Origin: an uncultured Draconibacterium sp.
GTDB lineage: Bacteria; Bacteroidota; Bacteroidia; Bacteroidales; Prolixibacteraceae
Direction of reading: 5' to 3'
Assembly (NCBI RefSeq): GCF_913063105.1
Contig: NZ_CAJXYQ010000001.1
Span: 372,001-436,000 of the forward strand
Length of the DNA: 64,000 nucleotides
Numbering within the stretch: position 1 is the first letter of the stretch; each line of letters begins with the position of its first letter. This document shows positions 16,341 through 24,943 of this stretch, piece after piece. Below the pieces are notes generated by a model. That model saw only the letters and a list, made by a program, of their open reading frames with translations, did not search any database and had not been told where the DNA came from. The position numbers were made by a program, and so were the translations under genes.

Positions 16341-16715
16341 TTGGACATCTTATTAGTTGAAGACAACCTGTTAAATCAAAAAGTAGTTGTATTTAATTTA
16401 AAAAAATACAGCTATAATGTTATCGCCGTAACAAATGGAACTGATGCTTTGGAAAAAATAAAGCAACAAACCTTTGATTTGGTGTTAATGGATATTATGC
16501 TACCCGAAATGAATGGCTACGAAATTACCGAAGCTATTCGTAAATACGAAGAGGCAAATGGTATAGAAAATCCGGTACCAATTATTGCTATAACTGCCAA
16601 CACACTGGATAATGACCGCGAAAAATGTTTTAAAGTTGGAATGAATGAATATTTATCAAAACCCTTTACTGCCGCCCAGCTTATTGAAAAAATACGCATC
16701 TTTATTCCCGAATAA
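16341..16715 (+). CDS. Single-domain response regulator (CheY-like receiver)
   Basis: 124 residues, one REC domain and nothing else. The acidic pocket is LVEDN at the N-terminus, the phospho-acceptor Asp lies in LVLMDIMLP, the switch Thr in IAITANT, and the conserved Lys in YLSKPF. The sequence style (QKVVVFNLKKYSYNVIAVTNG) is that of receivers from hybrid histidine kinases, so it may take phosphate from an orphan hybrid kinase. The start is TTG at 16341. The gene ends nine bases before ruvB, so the two are probably cotranscribed. A link between a phosphorelay output and Holliday-junction processing is not established; it may be only a shared promoter. Confidence 0.88.
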   Translation: MDILLVEDNLLNQKVVVFNLKKYSYNVIAVTNGTDALEKIKQQTFDLVLMDIMLPEMNGYEITEAIRKYEEANGIENPVPIIAITANTLDNDREKCFKVGMNEYLSKPFTAAQLIEKIRIFIPE

Positions 16716-16724
16716 GTAAAGCGA

Positions 16725-17747
16725 ATGGAAGAGGGATTAGATATTAGAGGAAACTCATATTCGGATACAGAACGGGAGCTGGATAAACGATTACGCCCCC
16801 TGCAGTTTGATGATTTTAGCGGACAAAAACAAATTGTTGAGAACCTTGAAATATTTGTAAAAGCAGCTTTAATGAGAGGTGAAGCGCTGGATCATGTATT
16901 GCTTCACGGACCGCCGGGACTTGGAAAAACAACCCTGTCGAATATAATTGCTAATGAATTGGGTGTAGGGATTAAAATTACTTCGGGTCCGGTATTGGAT
17001 AAACCCGGAGATTTAGCCGGTTTATTAACCAACCTGGAGGAGAATGATGTGCTTTTTATTGATGAAATTCATCGTTTATCGCCGGTGGTTGAAGAATACC
17101 TGTATTCAGCAATGGAGGATTTTCGCATTGATATAATGATTGATAAAGGGCCAAGTGCCCGTTCGGTACAAATCGAACTCAATTCATTTACACTTATTGG
17201 AGCCACTACCCGATCCGGATTGCTAACTTCACCTTTACGAGCTCGGTTTGGAATAAATTCGCACCTGGAGTATTATGATGCCGAAATTTTAACGCGAATT
17301 GTAAAAAGGTCGGCAGGTATTCTGGATGTGGTGATAAGCGACGAGGCGGCTTATGAGATAGCTTTCAGAAGCCGTGGCACTCCTCGTATTGTTAATTCGC
17401 TTTTACGTCGTGTTCGCGATTTTGCACAGGTAAAAGGAGATGGAACCATTGATATGCAAATTACCCGCCATGCCTTGGCAGCTTTAAACATTGATAAATA
17501 TGGTTTGGACGAAATGGATAACCGAATTTTATCGGCTATAATAGATAAATTTAAAGGTGGCCCCGTTGGAATTACAACCATTGCAACTGCTGTTGGCGAA
17601 GATGCCGGTACTATTGAGGAAGTGTATGAGCCCTTTCTGATTAAAGAAGGTTTTATAAAACGCACACCTCGAGGCAGAGAAACCACAGAATTGGCTTACA
17701 AACATTTAGGTCGGGTTAAATACGGCGACTCCCCCAGCCTTTTTTAA
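16725..17747 (+). CDS. ruvB: Holliday junction branch-migration helicase RuvB
   Basis: 340 residues, the full length of RuvB, the hexameric AAA+ motor that drives branch migration with RuvA. The Walker A motif is GPPGLGKTT, Walker [10 protein letters not shown], sensor 1 lies in LIGATTRSG, and the arginine-finger region in SPLRARFG. The C-terminal winged helix ([21 protein letters not shown]...[17 protein letters not shown]) is intact. The start chosen is the first ATG, nine bases after the receiver gene. ruvA and ruvC are not nearby. Confidence 0.97.
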   Translation: MEEGLDIRGNSYSDTERELDKRLRPLQFDDFSGQKQIVENLEIFVKAALMRGEALDHVLLHGPPGLGKTTLSNIIANELGVGIKITSGPVLDKPGDLAGLLTNLEENDVLFIDEIHRLSPVVEEYLYSAMEDFRIDIMIDKGPSARSVQIELNSFTLIGATTRSGLLTSPLRARFGINSHLEYYDAEILTRIVKRSAGILDVVISDEAAYEIAFRSRGTPRIVNSLLRRVRDFAQVKGDGTIDMQITRHALAALNIDKYGLDEMDNRILSAIIDKFKGGPVGITTIATAVGEDAGTIEEVYEPFLIKEGFIKRTPRGRETTELAYKHLGRVKYGDSPSLF

Positions 17748-17798
17748 TAACTGATAGACTGAAATTATAAGTACTTAACTTATTTTGGCGTTTAACTA

Positions 17799-18875
17799 CT
17801 AGTTCTTTTCAATAAACTTTACTTCAAACAACATTGGCCACAATTTTCCGGTTACAAACATGCGGTCGTTTTTAGCATCGTAGGCAATCCCGTTTAAAAC
17901 ATCTATACGATCACCGGATTGGTGGTACATGTCAATTAAACCATCAAGGTTAATTTCTTCCAAAACTTTACCGGTTTGCACATCTATTTTTACAATGTAA
18001 TTGGTGGTGTAAATGTTGGCATAAATAATTCCGTTAATATATTCCAGTTCGTTTAAAACATTCATGTTTCCGCGGTTGTTAGCAACCTGAAGCTTTTTTA
18101 CCACCGAAAAATCGCTTGGATTAATCCAGGTTAATACATTTGTTCCATCGCTCATTATCAGGTTAGTACCATCGTTTGTCAAACCCCAACCCTGCTCCGA
18201 TTTATAGGTGAAACTATCCACCAATGCCAAGGTTTCCAGATCGTAAACAAAACCTTTTTGAGCCCGGTAAGTTAGCTGGTAAATTTTATTGTTTAAGATA
18301 CTTATTCCTTCACCAAAATACTGGTCCTCCAAATCAAAACTTTGTAGAGGTTTTCCACTATTAATGGCAACTTTCATTAGTTTTGAATGGCCATTTTCTC
18401 CGGTTCCTTCGTACAGGTGTCCTTTGTAAAACTCCAGTCCTTGAGTGTACGATGTTTTTAAGTGCGGGTATTTGTTTATTACCTGGTAAGTAAGTTGTTT
18501 CGGACTAATATCAGATAAAACATGTACCGCTTTGGTACGCACATTTTTTAAGCCGTCAGTTTTTTCGGCATTCACTCTAAAGCTTGTATTTCCCAGGTGG
18601 TTAAGTTCAACATCGGCAATCGTAAATTCAGTTTGCTTACTTTCTTGTAATAACTGGTTTTGGTAATAAACTTTTACTGATTTTAGTTCGCCATCGCGTA
18701 AACGTGTTTTTACGTTTACCGTTACCTGGTCGCCAAAAGTATAATTCTCTTTTCCCGGCTTAACGGTAATTGTACTTACCGGTTTACGGGGACGTTTGTT
18801 TGATTTATTCGAGCACGAAAAAAAACTTATCAAAAGACAAAATATCAGTACAACAGGAAAAAGGTTTCGCTTCAT
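17799..18875 (-). CDS. Glutaminyl-peptide cyclotransferase (glutamine cyclotransferase family) lipoprotein
   Basis: 358 residues. A lipoprotein signal with lipobox SFFSC (Cys near residue 21) is followed by a short beta domain (about 35-120) and a five-bladed propeller of the glutamine cyclotransferase type. Family marks include TQGLEFYKGHLYEGTGENG, YFGEGISIL, YQLTYRAQKGFVYD and GWGLTNDGTNLIMSDGT. These enzymes cyclise N-terminal Gln to pyroglutamate. The C-terminus has the usual LNGIAYDAKNDRMFVTGKLWP. It should be membrane-anchored in the periplasm. It has its own minus-strand promoter candidate and is convergent with ruvB. Confidence 0.88.
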   Translation of the reverse strand: MKRNLFPVVLIFCLLISFFSCSNKSNKRPRKPVSTITVKPGKENYTFGDQVTVNVKTRLRDGELKSVKVYYQNQLLQESKQTEFTIADVELNHLGNTSFRVNAEKTDGLKNVRTKAVHVLSDISPKQLTYQVINKYPHLKTSYTQGLEFYKGHLYEGTGENGHSKLMKVAINSGKPLQSFDLEDQYFGEGISILNNKIYQLTYRAQKGFVYDLETLALVDSFTYKSEQGWGLTNDGTNLIMSDGTNVLTWINPSDFSVVKKLQVANNRGNMNVLNELEYINGIIYANIYTTNYIVKIDVQTGKVLEEINLDGLIDMYHQSGDRIDVLNGIAYDAKNDRMFVTGKLWPMLFEVKFIEKN

Positions 18876-18895
18876 TATCGTGTTATTTTAGCACT

Positions 18896-18903
18896 CAAAG
18901 ATA
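18896..18903 (-). promoter_or_regulatory. Candidate -7 element for the glutamine cyclotransferase gene
   Basis: The minus strand reads TATCTTTG, an exact TAnnTTTG match, 20 bases upstream of the start at 18875. Confidence 0.5.
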
Positions 18904-18954
18904 AAACATATTGTAAAAGATTGTTTTACCGAAAAGCATCAAAGCAAATGATTT

Positions 18955-18962
18955 TATCTTTG
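18955..18962 (+). promoter_or_regulatory. Candidate -7 element for the flippase gene
   Basis: TATCTTTG is an exact match to TAnnTTTG, 16 bases before the TTG start at 18979. Confidence 0.5.
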
Positions 18963-18978
18963 CCTAAAATTTCAACAA

Positions 18979-20463
18979 TTGAATCCGTTTAAAAAATTAT
19001 TAAGCGATACAGCTATTTACGGTGTAAGCAGTATAGTTGGCAGGTTTTTAAACTGGTGGCTCGTTCCTTACTATTCGTTTATGTTTCTGCCCGAAGAGTA
19101 TGGCGTGGTAACCAATATGTATGCCTATGTGGCTTTTTTACTGGTACTGCTTACCTATGGGATGGAAACTTCCTATTTTCGTTTTGCTTCAAAAAGCCAG
19201 CAGCCTGAAAAAGTGTATTCTACATCGATGATATCCTTGTTTTTTACCACCTTTTCGTTTGTATTGTTGGCTGCTGTCTTTCGGAGTGAATTGGCCGGGC
19301 TTATTCAATACCCCAATCACCCTGAATACATTTTGTGGTTTGCAATTATTTTAGGAATTGATGCATTTACAGCCATACCATTTGCGCGACTTCGTTTGAA
19401 CAACAGGCCTGTAAAATTTGCGGTTATTAAGCTGGTTAATATTGGTTTTAATATCGGTTTCAATTTGTTTTTTATCTCCTTATGTCCGCGTCTTATAAGC
19501 CAGAATCCCGAATCGGTGGTCTCCTTAATTTATTCGCCTGACATTGGCGTTGGCTATGTTTTTATTTCCAATTTGTTAGCTTCGCTTGTAACATTGATTT
19601 TATTGCTACCTGAAATTTTTAGAATCAGTTTAAGTTTTGATAAAAAAGTGTTGCAGCAAATGCTTAGTTATGGTTTTCCGATACTAATTGTAGGACTTAC
19701 AGGTATGGTTAACCAAAACATTGATAAAGTATTAATTCCTTTTCTTGTGCCGGCTGAACAGGATCCGATGTTTCAGCTCGGAATTTATGGAGCAAACTAT
19801 AAACTGGCCGTTTTAATGAATATGTTTATCCAGGCTTTTCGGTATGCTTTTGAACCCTTTTTCTTTGCACGTGAAGGCTCGAAAGACGACCCGAAAGTTT
19901 ATGCCGCAATACTTAAATATTTTGTAGTTTTTGGTTTACTTATTTTTCTCGGAATGACTTTGTTTATTGATGTCATAAAAGTAATTGTAGACAGTCAGTA
20001 TCATCAGGGTTTAAAAGTTGTTCCGATAATTTTAATGGCTAATCTTTTTTACGGCATGTACTTTACCCTTTCGTTGTGGTATAAACTTACCGATAAAACA
20101 CGTTTTGGCGCCTACATGGCCCTAACAGGTGCTGCAATAACACTCGGGTTAAATATTTTACTTCTTCCGCTTATGGGCTATATGGGGTCTGCAATTGCGG
20201 TATTTGTGTGTTTTTTGGTAATGCTGGTTATTTCTTATTTATTGGGGCAAAAACATTACCCCATACCCTACAATACAAAACGAATTGTGAGTTATTTTAT
20301 AGTAGCTTTAATTCTTTTTAGTGTTTCGTTTTTTACTCGAAATTACATACCAATTTTAAAATACTTCCTGCACTGTGTATTTGTAATTTTGTTTTTATTA
20401 ACGGTATTTAAATTTGAAAAGAGTGAATTAAGAACTTTAATAAAACGAAAAAAAAGACCATAA
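18979..20463 (+). CDS. Oligosaccharide flippase family protein (MOP superfamily)
   Basis: 494 residues with about 14 hydrophobic segments, the pattern of Wzx-like and MATE-like polysaccharide flippases, which move lipid-linked sugars across the inner membrane. The N-terminus MNPFKKLLSDTAIYGVSSIVGRFLNW is the common Polysacc_synt opening, and the second half begins GFPILIVGLTGMVNQNIDK. The start is TTG at 18979, placed just after a promoter element. In many Bacteroidota this gene directly precedes dut and the TPR-DUF4292-EnvC genes; here rpiB, lutB, rrf2, vanZ and hemW lie between. No glycosyltransferases are close, so the substrate is unknown. Confidence 0.88.
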   Translation: MNPFKKLLSDTAIYGVSSIVGRFLNWWLVPYYSFMFLPEEYGVVTNMYAYVAFLLVLLTYGMETSYFRFASKSQQPEKVYSTSMISLFFTTFSFVLLAAVFRSELAGLIQYPNHPEYILWFAIILGIDAFTAIPFARLRLNNRPVKFAVIKLVNIGFNIGFNLFFISLCPRLISQNPESVVSLIYSPDIGVGYVFISNLLASLVTLILLLPEIFRISLSFDKKVLQQMLSYGFPILIVGLTGMVNQNIDKVLIPFLVPAEQDPMFQLGIYGANYKLAVLMNMFIQAFRYAFEPFFFAREGSKDDPKVYAAILKYFVVFGLLIFLGMTLFIDVIKVIVDSQYHQGLKVVPIILMANLFYGMYFTLSLWYKLTDKTRFGAYMALTGAAITLGLNILLLPLMGYMGSAIAVFVCFLVMLVISYLLGQKHYPIPYNTKRIVSYFIVALILFSVSFFTRNYIPILKYFLHCVFVILFLLTVFKFEKSELRTLIKRKKRP

Positions 20464-20549
20464 CTAAATGTATAACAGTTATTTATTCATTTGTTAAAAG
20501 AATTGATAAACAAAATTTAAGAATAGATGAAATAAATATCAAAAAGTAT

Positions 20550-20557
20550 TAATTTTG
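20550..20557 (+). promoter_or_regulatory. Candidate -7 element for rpiB-lutB-rrf2
   Basis: TAATTTTG fits TAnnTTTG and ends only five bases before the rpiB ATG, so the transcript may be nearly leaderless. Confidence 0.45.
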
Positions 20558-20562
20558 CACAT

Positions 20563-21015
20563 ATGAAGAATTTAGAAGGAAAAGTAATTGCCTTGGCCAG
20601 CGATCATGCAGGATTTGCAAAAAAGCAAGTAATAAAAAAATTTTTAAGTGATAATGGCATTGCTTTCGAAGATTTAGGATGTTATACCGATGAAAGTGTT
20701 GATTATCCGGTTTATGCGCATAAAATGGGTGATGCCATTGAAAGTGGAAAATATGAAATAGGCATTACCTTTTGCGGTAGCGGACAAGGAATTAGTATTG
20801 CCGCAAATAAGCACCAGGGGGTACGTTCAGGTGTTTGTTGGAATACTGAAATTGCAGCATTGGCTCGTCAGCACAATAATGCCAATGTTTGTGCGGTTCC
20901 TGGTAGGTTTGTTTCGGATGAAGAAGCTGTTGCTATTGTAAAAGCATTTCTGAGTGCCGATTTTGAAGGCGGAAGACATGCTCGCCGGGTAGACCTGATA
21001 CCAGTGGAGAAGTAA
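20563..21015 (+). CDS. rpiB: Ribose 5-phosphate isomerase B
   Basis: 150 residues, the normal RpiB length. It interconverts ribose 5-phosphate and ribulose 5-phosphate in the pentose phosphate pathway. The N-terminal phosphate-binding ASDHAGFAKK and the active-site segment ITFCGSGQGISIAANK are present, as is the GVRSGVCWN turn and the HNNANVCAVPGRF strand. The catalytic cysteine lies in TFCGSG. The stop is followed at once by the lutB ATG, with no gap, so the two genes are coupled. Confidence 0.95.
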   Translation: MKNLEGKVIALASDHAGFAKKQVIKKFLSDNGIAFEDLGCYTDESVDYPVYAHKMGDAIESGKYEIGITFCGSGQGISIAANKHQGVRSGVCWNTEIAALARQHNNANVCAVPGRFVSDEEAVAIVKAFLSADFEGGRHARRVDLIPVEK

Positions 21016-22383
21016 ATGACGGATACAAAAAAAATATTTCTGAACGATTCCAAAATTGCGTTTGATAAAGCACATCGAAAAACGCTGAATTTTAATATTT
21101 CAAAATACGATGAAGCCGTAAAAAAAGGTAAACTTCGTTACCGAAATATGGATTTAGCCAAGCATCGTGCTTCCTATCTGAAAAAAAAGGTGGTGGCCAA
21201 CCTTCCTTTTTATCTCGAAACTTTTGAACAGAATGCCCGGCAAAATGGTATAGATGTGCTTTGGGCCAGAAATGGTAAAGAAGCCGTTGATGAAATCATT
21301 CGGATTTTAAAAGAAAATGAAACCCGGCTGTTGGTTAAAAGCAAGTCGATGATTTCGGAAGAAATAGAATTGAATGAAAACCTTGAAAAAGCTGGATTTG
21401 AACCTGTTGAAACCGATTTGGGAGAATTTATTGTACAGGTAGCAGGCGAAAAACCTTATCATATTTTAACACCGGCAATGCATAAATCAAAAGAAGATGT
21501 TGCCGAGCTGTTTCACCAAAAATTTAAAACACCCGAAAATGCCTCACCTACCGAATTAACCCAATTTGTTAGAAAGGTTTTGCGAAAAAAATTTACCAGT
21601 GCCGAAATAGGTGTAACAGGAGCTAATTTTTTAGTCGCCGATATTGGAGGTGTAGCGCTTACCGAAAACGAAGGAAACGGTTTTATGTCGGTGGCTTTTC
21701 CCAAAGTTCATATTGTTATTTCAGGAATTGAGAAAATTATACCATCCGTAAACGATTTATCGCTGATGTTTCCGTTGCTTGCAGCCTTAGGAACTGGTCA
21801 GCAGCTTACGGTTTATAATTCCTTGCTAAGCGGTCCGAAACGTAAAAATGAAACCAACGGACCCGAAAAAATGGTGGTGGTTTTATTGGATAACGAACGA
21901 AGTAAAATAGCCAGCCAGCCAAAGCATAACGATGCCTTAAAATGTATACGTTGCGGAGCTTGTTTAAACACCTGCCCTATTTATAAAAATGTGGGTGGTT
22001 ACACTTACAATACTACCTACAGCGGCCCCATCGGCTCGGTTATAACACCTTTTATGAGAGGTTTTGATAAATACAATCACCTGAGTTTCGCCTGCACAGT
22101 TTGCGGGGCCTGTACCAATGTTTGTCCGGTAAAAATTCCTTTACACGATTTGTTGTTGCTTAACCGAAAAATTGCCATTGACGAAAATCTGGGCGGATTT
22201 ACCTGGAATATGGGAATGAAAGCTTATGAATGGGCTTTTAAAAAGCGGAAAAACCTTGATTTGCTAAAAGGAAAAAACAAAAACAGATTGGTGAAAAGCA
22301 ATAAAAGCGTTTTGGGAAAACAGAAGAAATTTCCTGCATTTGCAGAACAATCATACAGTAAAACAGTTTTAAATTTAAAATAG
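21016..22383 (+). CDS. lutB: LutB-type lactate utilisation iron-sulfur protein
   Basis: 455 residues combining a LUD domain (about 60-290) with two 4Fe-4S motifs: CIRCGACLNTCP near residue 314 and CTVCGACTNVCP near 363. This is the LutB/YkgF layout. In LutABC it carries electrons from L-lactate oxidation to pyruvate. Neither lutA nor lutC is adjacent here, which is unusual; they may be elsewhere, or this copy serves another dehydrogenase. The C-terminal basic tail (residues about 420-455) is longer than needed for the clusters. It lies between rpiB (no gap) and an Rrf2 regulator five bases downstream. Confidence 0.88.
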   Translation: MTDTKKIFLNDSKIAFDKAHRKTLNFNISKYDEAVKKGKLRYRNMDLAKHRASYLKKKVVANLPFYLETFEQNARQNGIDVLWARNGKEAVDEIIRILKENETRLLVKSKSMISEEIELNENLEKAGFEPVETDLGEFIVQVAGEKPYHILTPAMHKSKEDVAELFHQKFKTPENASPTELTQFVRKVLRKKFTSAEIGVTGANFLVADIGGVALTENEGNGFMSVAFPKVHIVISGIEKIIPSVNDLSLMFPLLAALGTGQQLTVYNSLLSGPKRKNETNGPEKMVVVLLDNERSKIASQPKHNDALKCIRCGACLNTCPIYKNVGGYTYNTTYSGPIGSVITPFMRGFDKYNHLSFACTVCGACTNVCPVKIPLHDLLLLNRKIAIDENLGGFTWNMGMKAYEWAFKKRKNLDLLKGKNKNRLVKSNKSVLGKQKKFPAFAEQSYSKTVLNLK

Positions 22384-22388
22384 TTATC

Positions 22389-22832
22389 ATGTTATCAAAT
22401 ACTTGTAAATACGCACTTAGGGCTCTTATCTATCTCGGAAAATTCTCGAAAGAAGACAAGCGAATAGGTATAAAGCAAATCTCTGAAGATTTGAAATTAT
22501 CATCGCCATTTTTAGGAAAGATTTTACAAAATCTGGTAAAGCAAAAGTTGTTGGTATCAACCAAAGGACCTAACGGTGGTTTTTCACTTTCGCGCGATGC
22601 CGCCGAAATTTCGCTGTGGGATATTGTAACAAAAGTTGATGGCGAAGAATTTTTCACCAATTGTTTAATTAGTTTGGAACCTTGCAAAACACACGATCCG
22701 TCAAAACCGCTTTGTCCGGTACATGCACAGTACGAAAAATTACGTCAGGATATTTGTGCATTTTACAAACAAACTTCGCTTGAAACGGTTGGGAAAGACA
22801 TTGAAAAATACGAAGATTTGGTAAAACTCTGA
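22389..22832 (+). CDS. Rrf2-family transcriptional regulator
   Basis: 147 residues. It starts with the Rrf2 winged helix (MLSNTCKYALRALIYLGKF, then IKQISEDLKLSSPFLGKILQNL and the wing KGPNGGFSLSRD). Three cysteines follow in NCLISLEPCKTHDPSKPLC, the spacing used by IscR, NsrR and related Rrf2 proteins to hold an iron-sulfur cluster, so it probably senses iron-sulfur status, nitric oxide or redox state. It is five bases after lutB and most likely controls this operon, whose main product is an iron-sulfur protein. The exact signal cannot be read from sequence. Confidence 0.9.
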   Translation: MLSNTCKYALRALIYLGKFSKEDKRIGIKQISEDLKLSSPFLGKILQNLVKQKLLVSTKGPNGGFSLSRDAAEISLWDIVTKVDGEEFFTNCLISLEPCKTHDPSKPLCPVHAQYEKLRQDICAFYKQTSLETVGKDIEKYEDLVKL

Positions 22833-22852
22833 TGACCTGAAATGCCTTGGAT

Positions 22853-23230
22853 TTAAAAAACTTTCTCAAGCCATTTTTTATTTACAAACAGGGCATAAAA
22901 CATTGTAGCGGCTGATAATCCCGCGGCATTGGCCCATAAATCGTAGATATCGCTATGGCGGCTGGGCGAAATTTTATGTTGGATATATTCGAGAAAAACA
23001 GCTGCTACAAGCGTAAGCAAGGGAGTCCAGAAATAATAATTTGGGGTAAATACTTTTGCCGGCCTAAAAGTAAGCAGGCATAAAATAAAGAACATGCCAA
23101 AATGTGCCAGTTTATCAAAATGAGGAATCTGGATAAATGGTTTTGAAGGCAGTTGACCGGCGGGTAAAAAAAGCAGGTAACTCATTATAATTAACCAAAT
23201 TGCAAGTCTCCAATAAGGTGCTATTTTCAT
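22853..23230 (-). CDS. VanZ-like small membrane protein
   Basis: 125 residues with four predicted membrane helices. HFDKLAHFGMFFILCLL and the later ISPSRHSDIYDLWANAAG match the VanZ-like family (conserved DKxxHFxxF and H-S-D-xxDxxANxxG). VanZ gives low-level teicoplanin resistance in enterococci, but most family members have no known role. It is convergent with the Rrf2 gene, divergent from hemW, and not part of a van cluster. Confidence 0.82.
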   Translation of the reverse strand: MKIAPYWRLAIWLIIMSYLLFLPAGQLPSKPFIQIPHFDKLAHFGMFFILCLLTFRPAKVFTPNYYFWTPLLTLVAAVFLEYIQHKISPSRHSDIYDLWANAAGLSAATMFYALFVNKKWLEKVF

Positions 23231-23271
23231 AAAATAAATTTTAAATCCGAACTGTGTTTTCGGCTTCTGTT

Positions 23272-24399
23272 ATGGCAGGTATTTACATTCATATTCCATT
23301 TTGTCGCCAGAAATGTTACTACTGCGATTTTTATAAAACGGTAAATATTTCGCTGCAACAAAATTTTATTGAAGCCTTAAAAAACGAGGCTAAAATACGC
23401 AAAAACTACCTGAACAATGAAACTGTTGAAACAATATATTTTGGAGGTGGCACACCATCGGTGCTTACAGCCGCTGAACTGGCGGATATTCTGCAGGTAA
23501 TAAACCATGAATTTAAAGTTAGCTCCGGAGCCGAAATTACACTTGAAGCCAATCCTGACGACCTTACTCCGGCATACCTTGCAGCCCTTAAATCAGTTGG
23601 TTTTAATCGATTAAGCATTGGTATTCAGGCCTTTCAAAACAGGCATCTTCAACAAATGAATCGCCGCCATTCGGCCGGACAGGCGGTTGACGCCATAATA
23701 AATGCTTTTAACGCCGGAATAAGTAACCTGAGTGCTGATTTAATTTATGGTTTACCCGCTTTATCGGAAACAGAATGGAAAGAAAGCCTTAAACAGGTTT
23801 TTCAACTGCCCGTAAAACACCTTTCGGCTTATCATTTAACCTATCACGAAGGAACTGCTTTTTACACCTGGTTAAAAAAAGGTACCCTAAAAGAATTAAA
23901 GGAAAACGATAGTGTGGCCCAGTTTAATTTGCTGCTCGACATGGCTATAGCCAACAATTTCGAGCATTATGAAATTTCAAACCTGGCAAAAGATAAATTA
24001 TACTCCAGGCACAATACAGCTTATTGGATGGGAACCAGTTATCTTGGACTGGGGCCATCCGCCCATTCGTTTAATGGCGCCTCGAGGCGCTGGAATGTTT
24101 CGCATGTTGAAACCTACATAAAGGCATTAAAAAATAACGAAAACTATTTTGAGGAAGAAAAACTTAGCGAGAACGATAAGTACAACGAGTATATTTTAAC
24201 ACGAATCCGCACCAAATGGGGAATAAGTCAAACCGAAATTCAACAATTATTTGGCGCTGAAAAAGCACAGCACTTTGCTCAACAAATAGCAAAGTATAAA
24301 CATGCCCAAGTTTTTAAGGCAAACAGGCAAAAAATTACCCTTACCCGAAAGGGGCTTTTTATCTCGGATGAAATAATGGCAGACTTGATAATTATTTAA
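23272..24399 (+). CDS. hemW: Heme chaperone HemW (HemN-like radical SAM protein)
   Basis: 375 residues from the preferred ATG at 23272; an in-frame ATG at 23254 would add six residues not typical of the family. It starts MAGIYIHIPFCRQKCYYCDFY with the CxxxCxxC radical-SAM cluster. HemW lacks the extra cysteine that follows in true HemN (here CDFY in place of CGCN) and is now viewed as a chaperone that inserts heme into respiratory enzymes. Family segments are YFGGGTPSVL, LEANPDDLT, FNRLSIGIQAF and LIYGLPALSETEW. A separate genuine hemN lies at 35826. Confidence 0.92.
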   Translation: MAGIYIHIPFCRQKCYYCDFYKTVNISLQQNFIEALKNEAKIRKNYLNNETVETIYFGGGTPSVLTAAELADILQVINHEFKVSSGAEITLEANPDDLTPAYLAALKSVGFNRLSIGIQAFQNRHLQQMNRRHSAGQAVDAIINAFNAGISNLSADLIYGLPALSETEWKESLKQVFQLPVKHLSAYHLTYHEGTAFYTWLKKGTLKELKENDSVAQFNLLLDMAIANNFEHYEISNLAKDKLYSRHNTAYWMGTSYLGLGPSAHSFNGASRRWNVSHVETYIKALKNNENYFEEEKLSENDKYNEYILTRIRTKWGISQTEIQQLFGAEKAQHFAQQIAKYKHAQVFKANRQKITLTRKGLFISDEIMADLIII

Positions 24400-24507
24400 T
24401 TGTTATACAATTAGTTGAATTCTTCAAATCAGCTATAAATATTGTTAAACCTACGCGACAGATGCATTATTTGTCTATCTTAGCGGTTCTTTTAAAAAAA
24501 CAGATTG

Positions 24508-24942
24508 ATGCAGGTTAAAATTGTAAATAAATCAAAGAACGAATTACCGGCTTACAGCACCCTATTTTCAGCCGGAATGGATTTACGTGCAAATCTTGAT
24601 ACTCCCGTAATTTTAAAACCACTTGAACGAAAGTTAATACCCACCGGTTTGTTTATTGAACTGCCGCAGGGCTACGAAGCCCAGGTGCGACCACGTAGCG
24701 GACTGGCTTTAAAAAAGGGAATAACCGTATTAAATACACCCGGAACCATTGATGCCGATTACAGGGGCGAAATTGGGGTAATTCTCATCAACCTGTCGCA
24801 AGAAGATTTTGTTATTGAAAACGGAGAACGTATTTGCCAAATGGTAATAGCTGCCCACGAAACTGTGGAATGGGATTTGGTAGAGGTGTTGGAAGAAACA
24901 GAAAGAGGAGCAGGTGGCTTTGGCCACACCGGAAAACATTAA
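24508..24942 (+). CDS. dut: dUTP diphosphatase
   Basis: 144 residues from the ATG at 24508; a TTG three bases upstream is a weaker alternative. It hydrolyses dUTP to dUMP and protects DNA from uracil. The trimeric dUTPase motifs are all visible: [41 protein letters not shown] and the C-terminal [12 protein letters not shown]. It leads an operon with a TPR lipoprotein (one-base gap), a DUF4292 lipoprotein and an EnvC-like protein. This order is common in Bacteroidota. Confidence 0.96.
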   Translation: MQVKIVNKSKNELPAYSTLFSAGMDLRANLDTPVILKPLERKLIPTGLFIELPQGYEAQVRPRSGLALKKGITVLNTPGTIDADYRGEIGVILINLSQEDFVIENGERICQMVIAAHETVEWDLVEVLEETERGAGGFGHTGKH

Positions 24943-24943
24943 G

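Noticed and set aside
19862-19877. CACGTG core in the flippase gene
   Set aside because: Flanking arms match parS at too few positions.
23254-23271. Upstream ATG for hemW
   Set aside because: Adds six residues not seen in the family; 23272 gives the standard MAGIYIHIPFC start.
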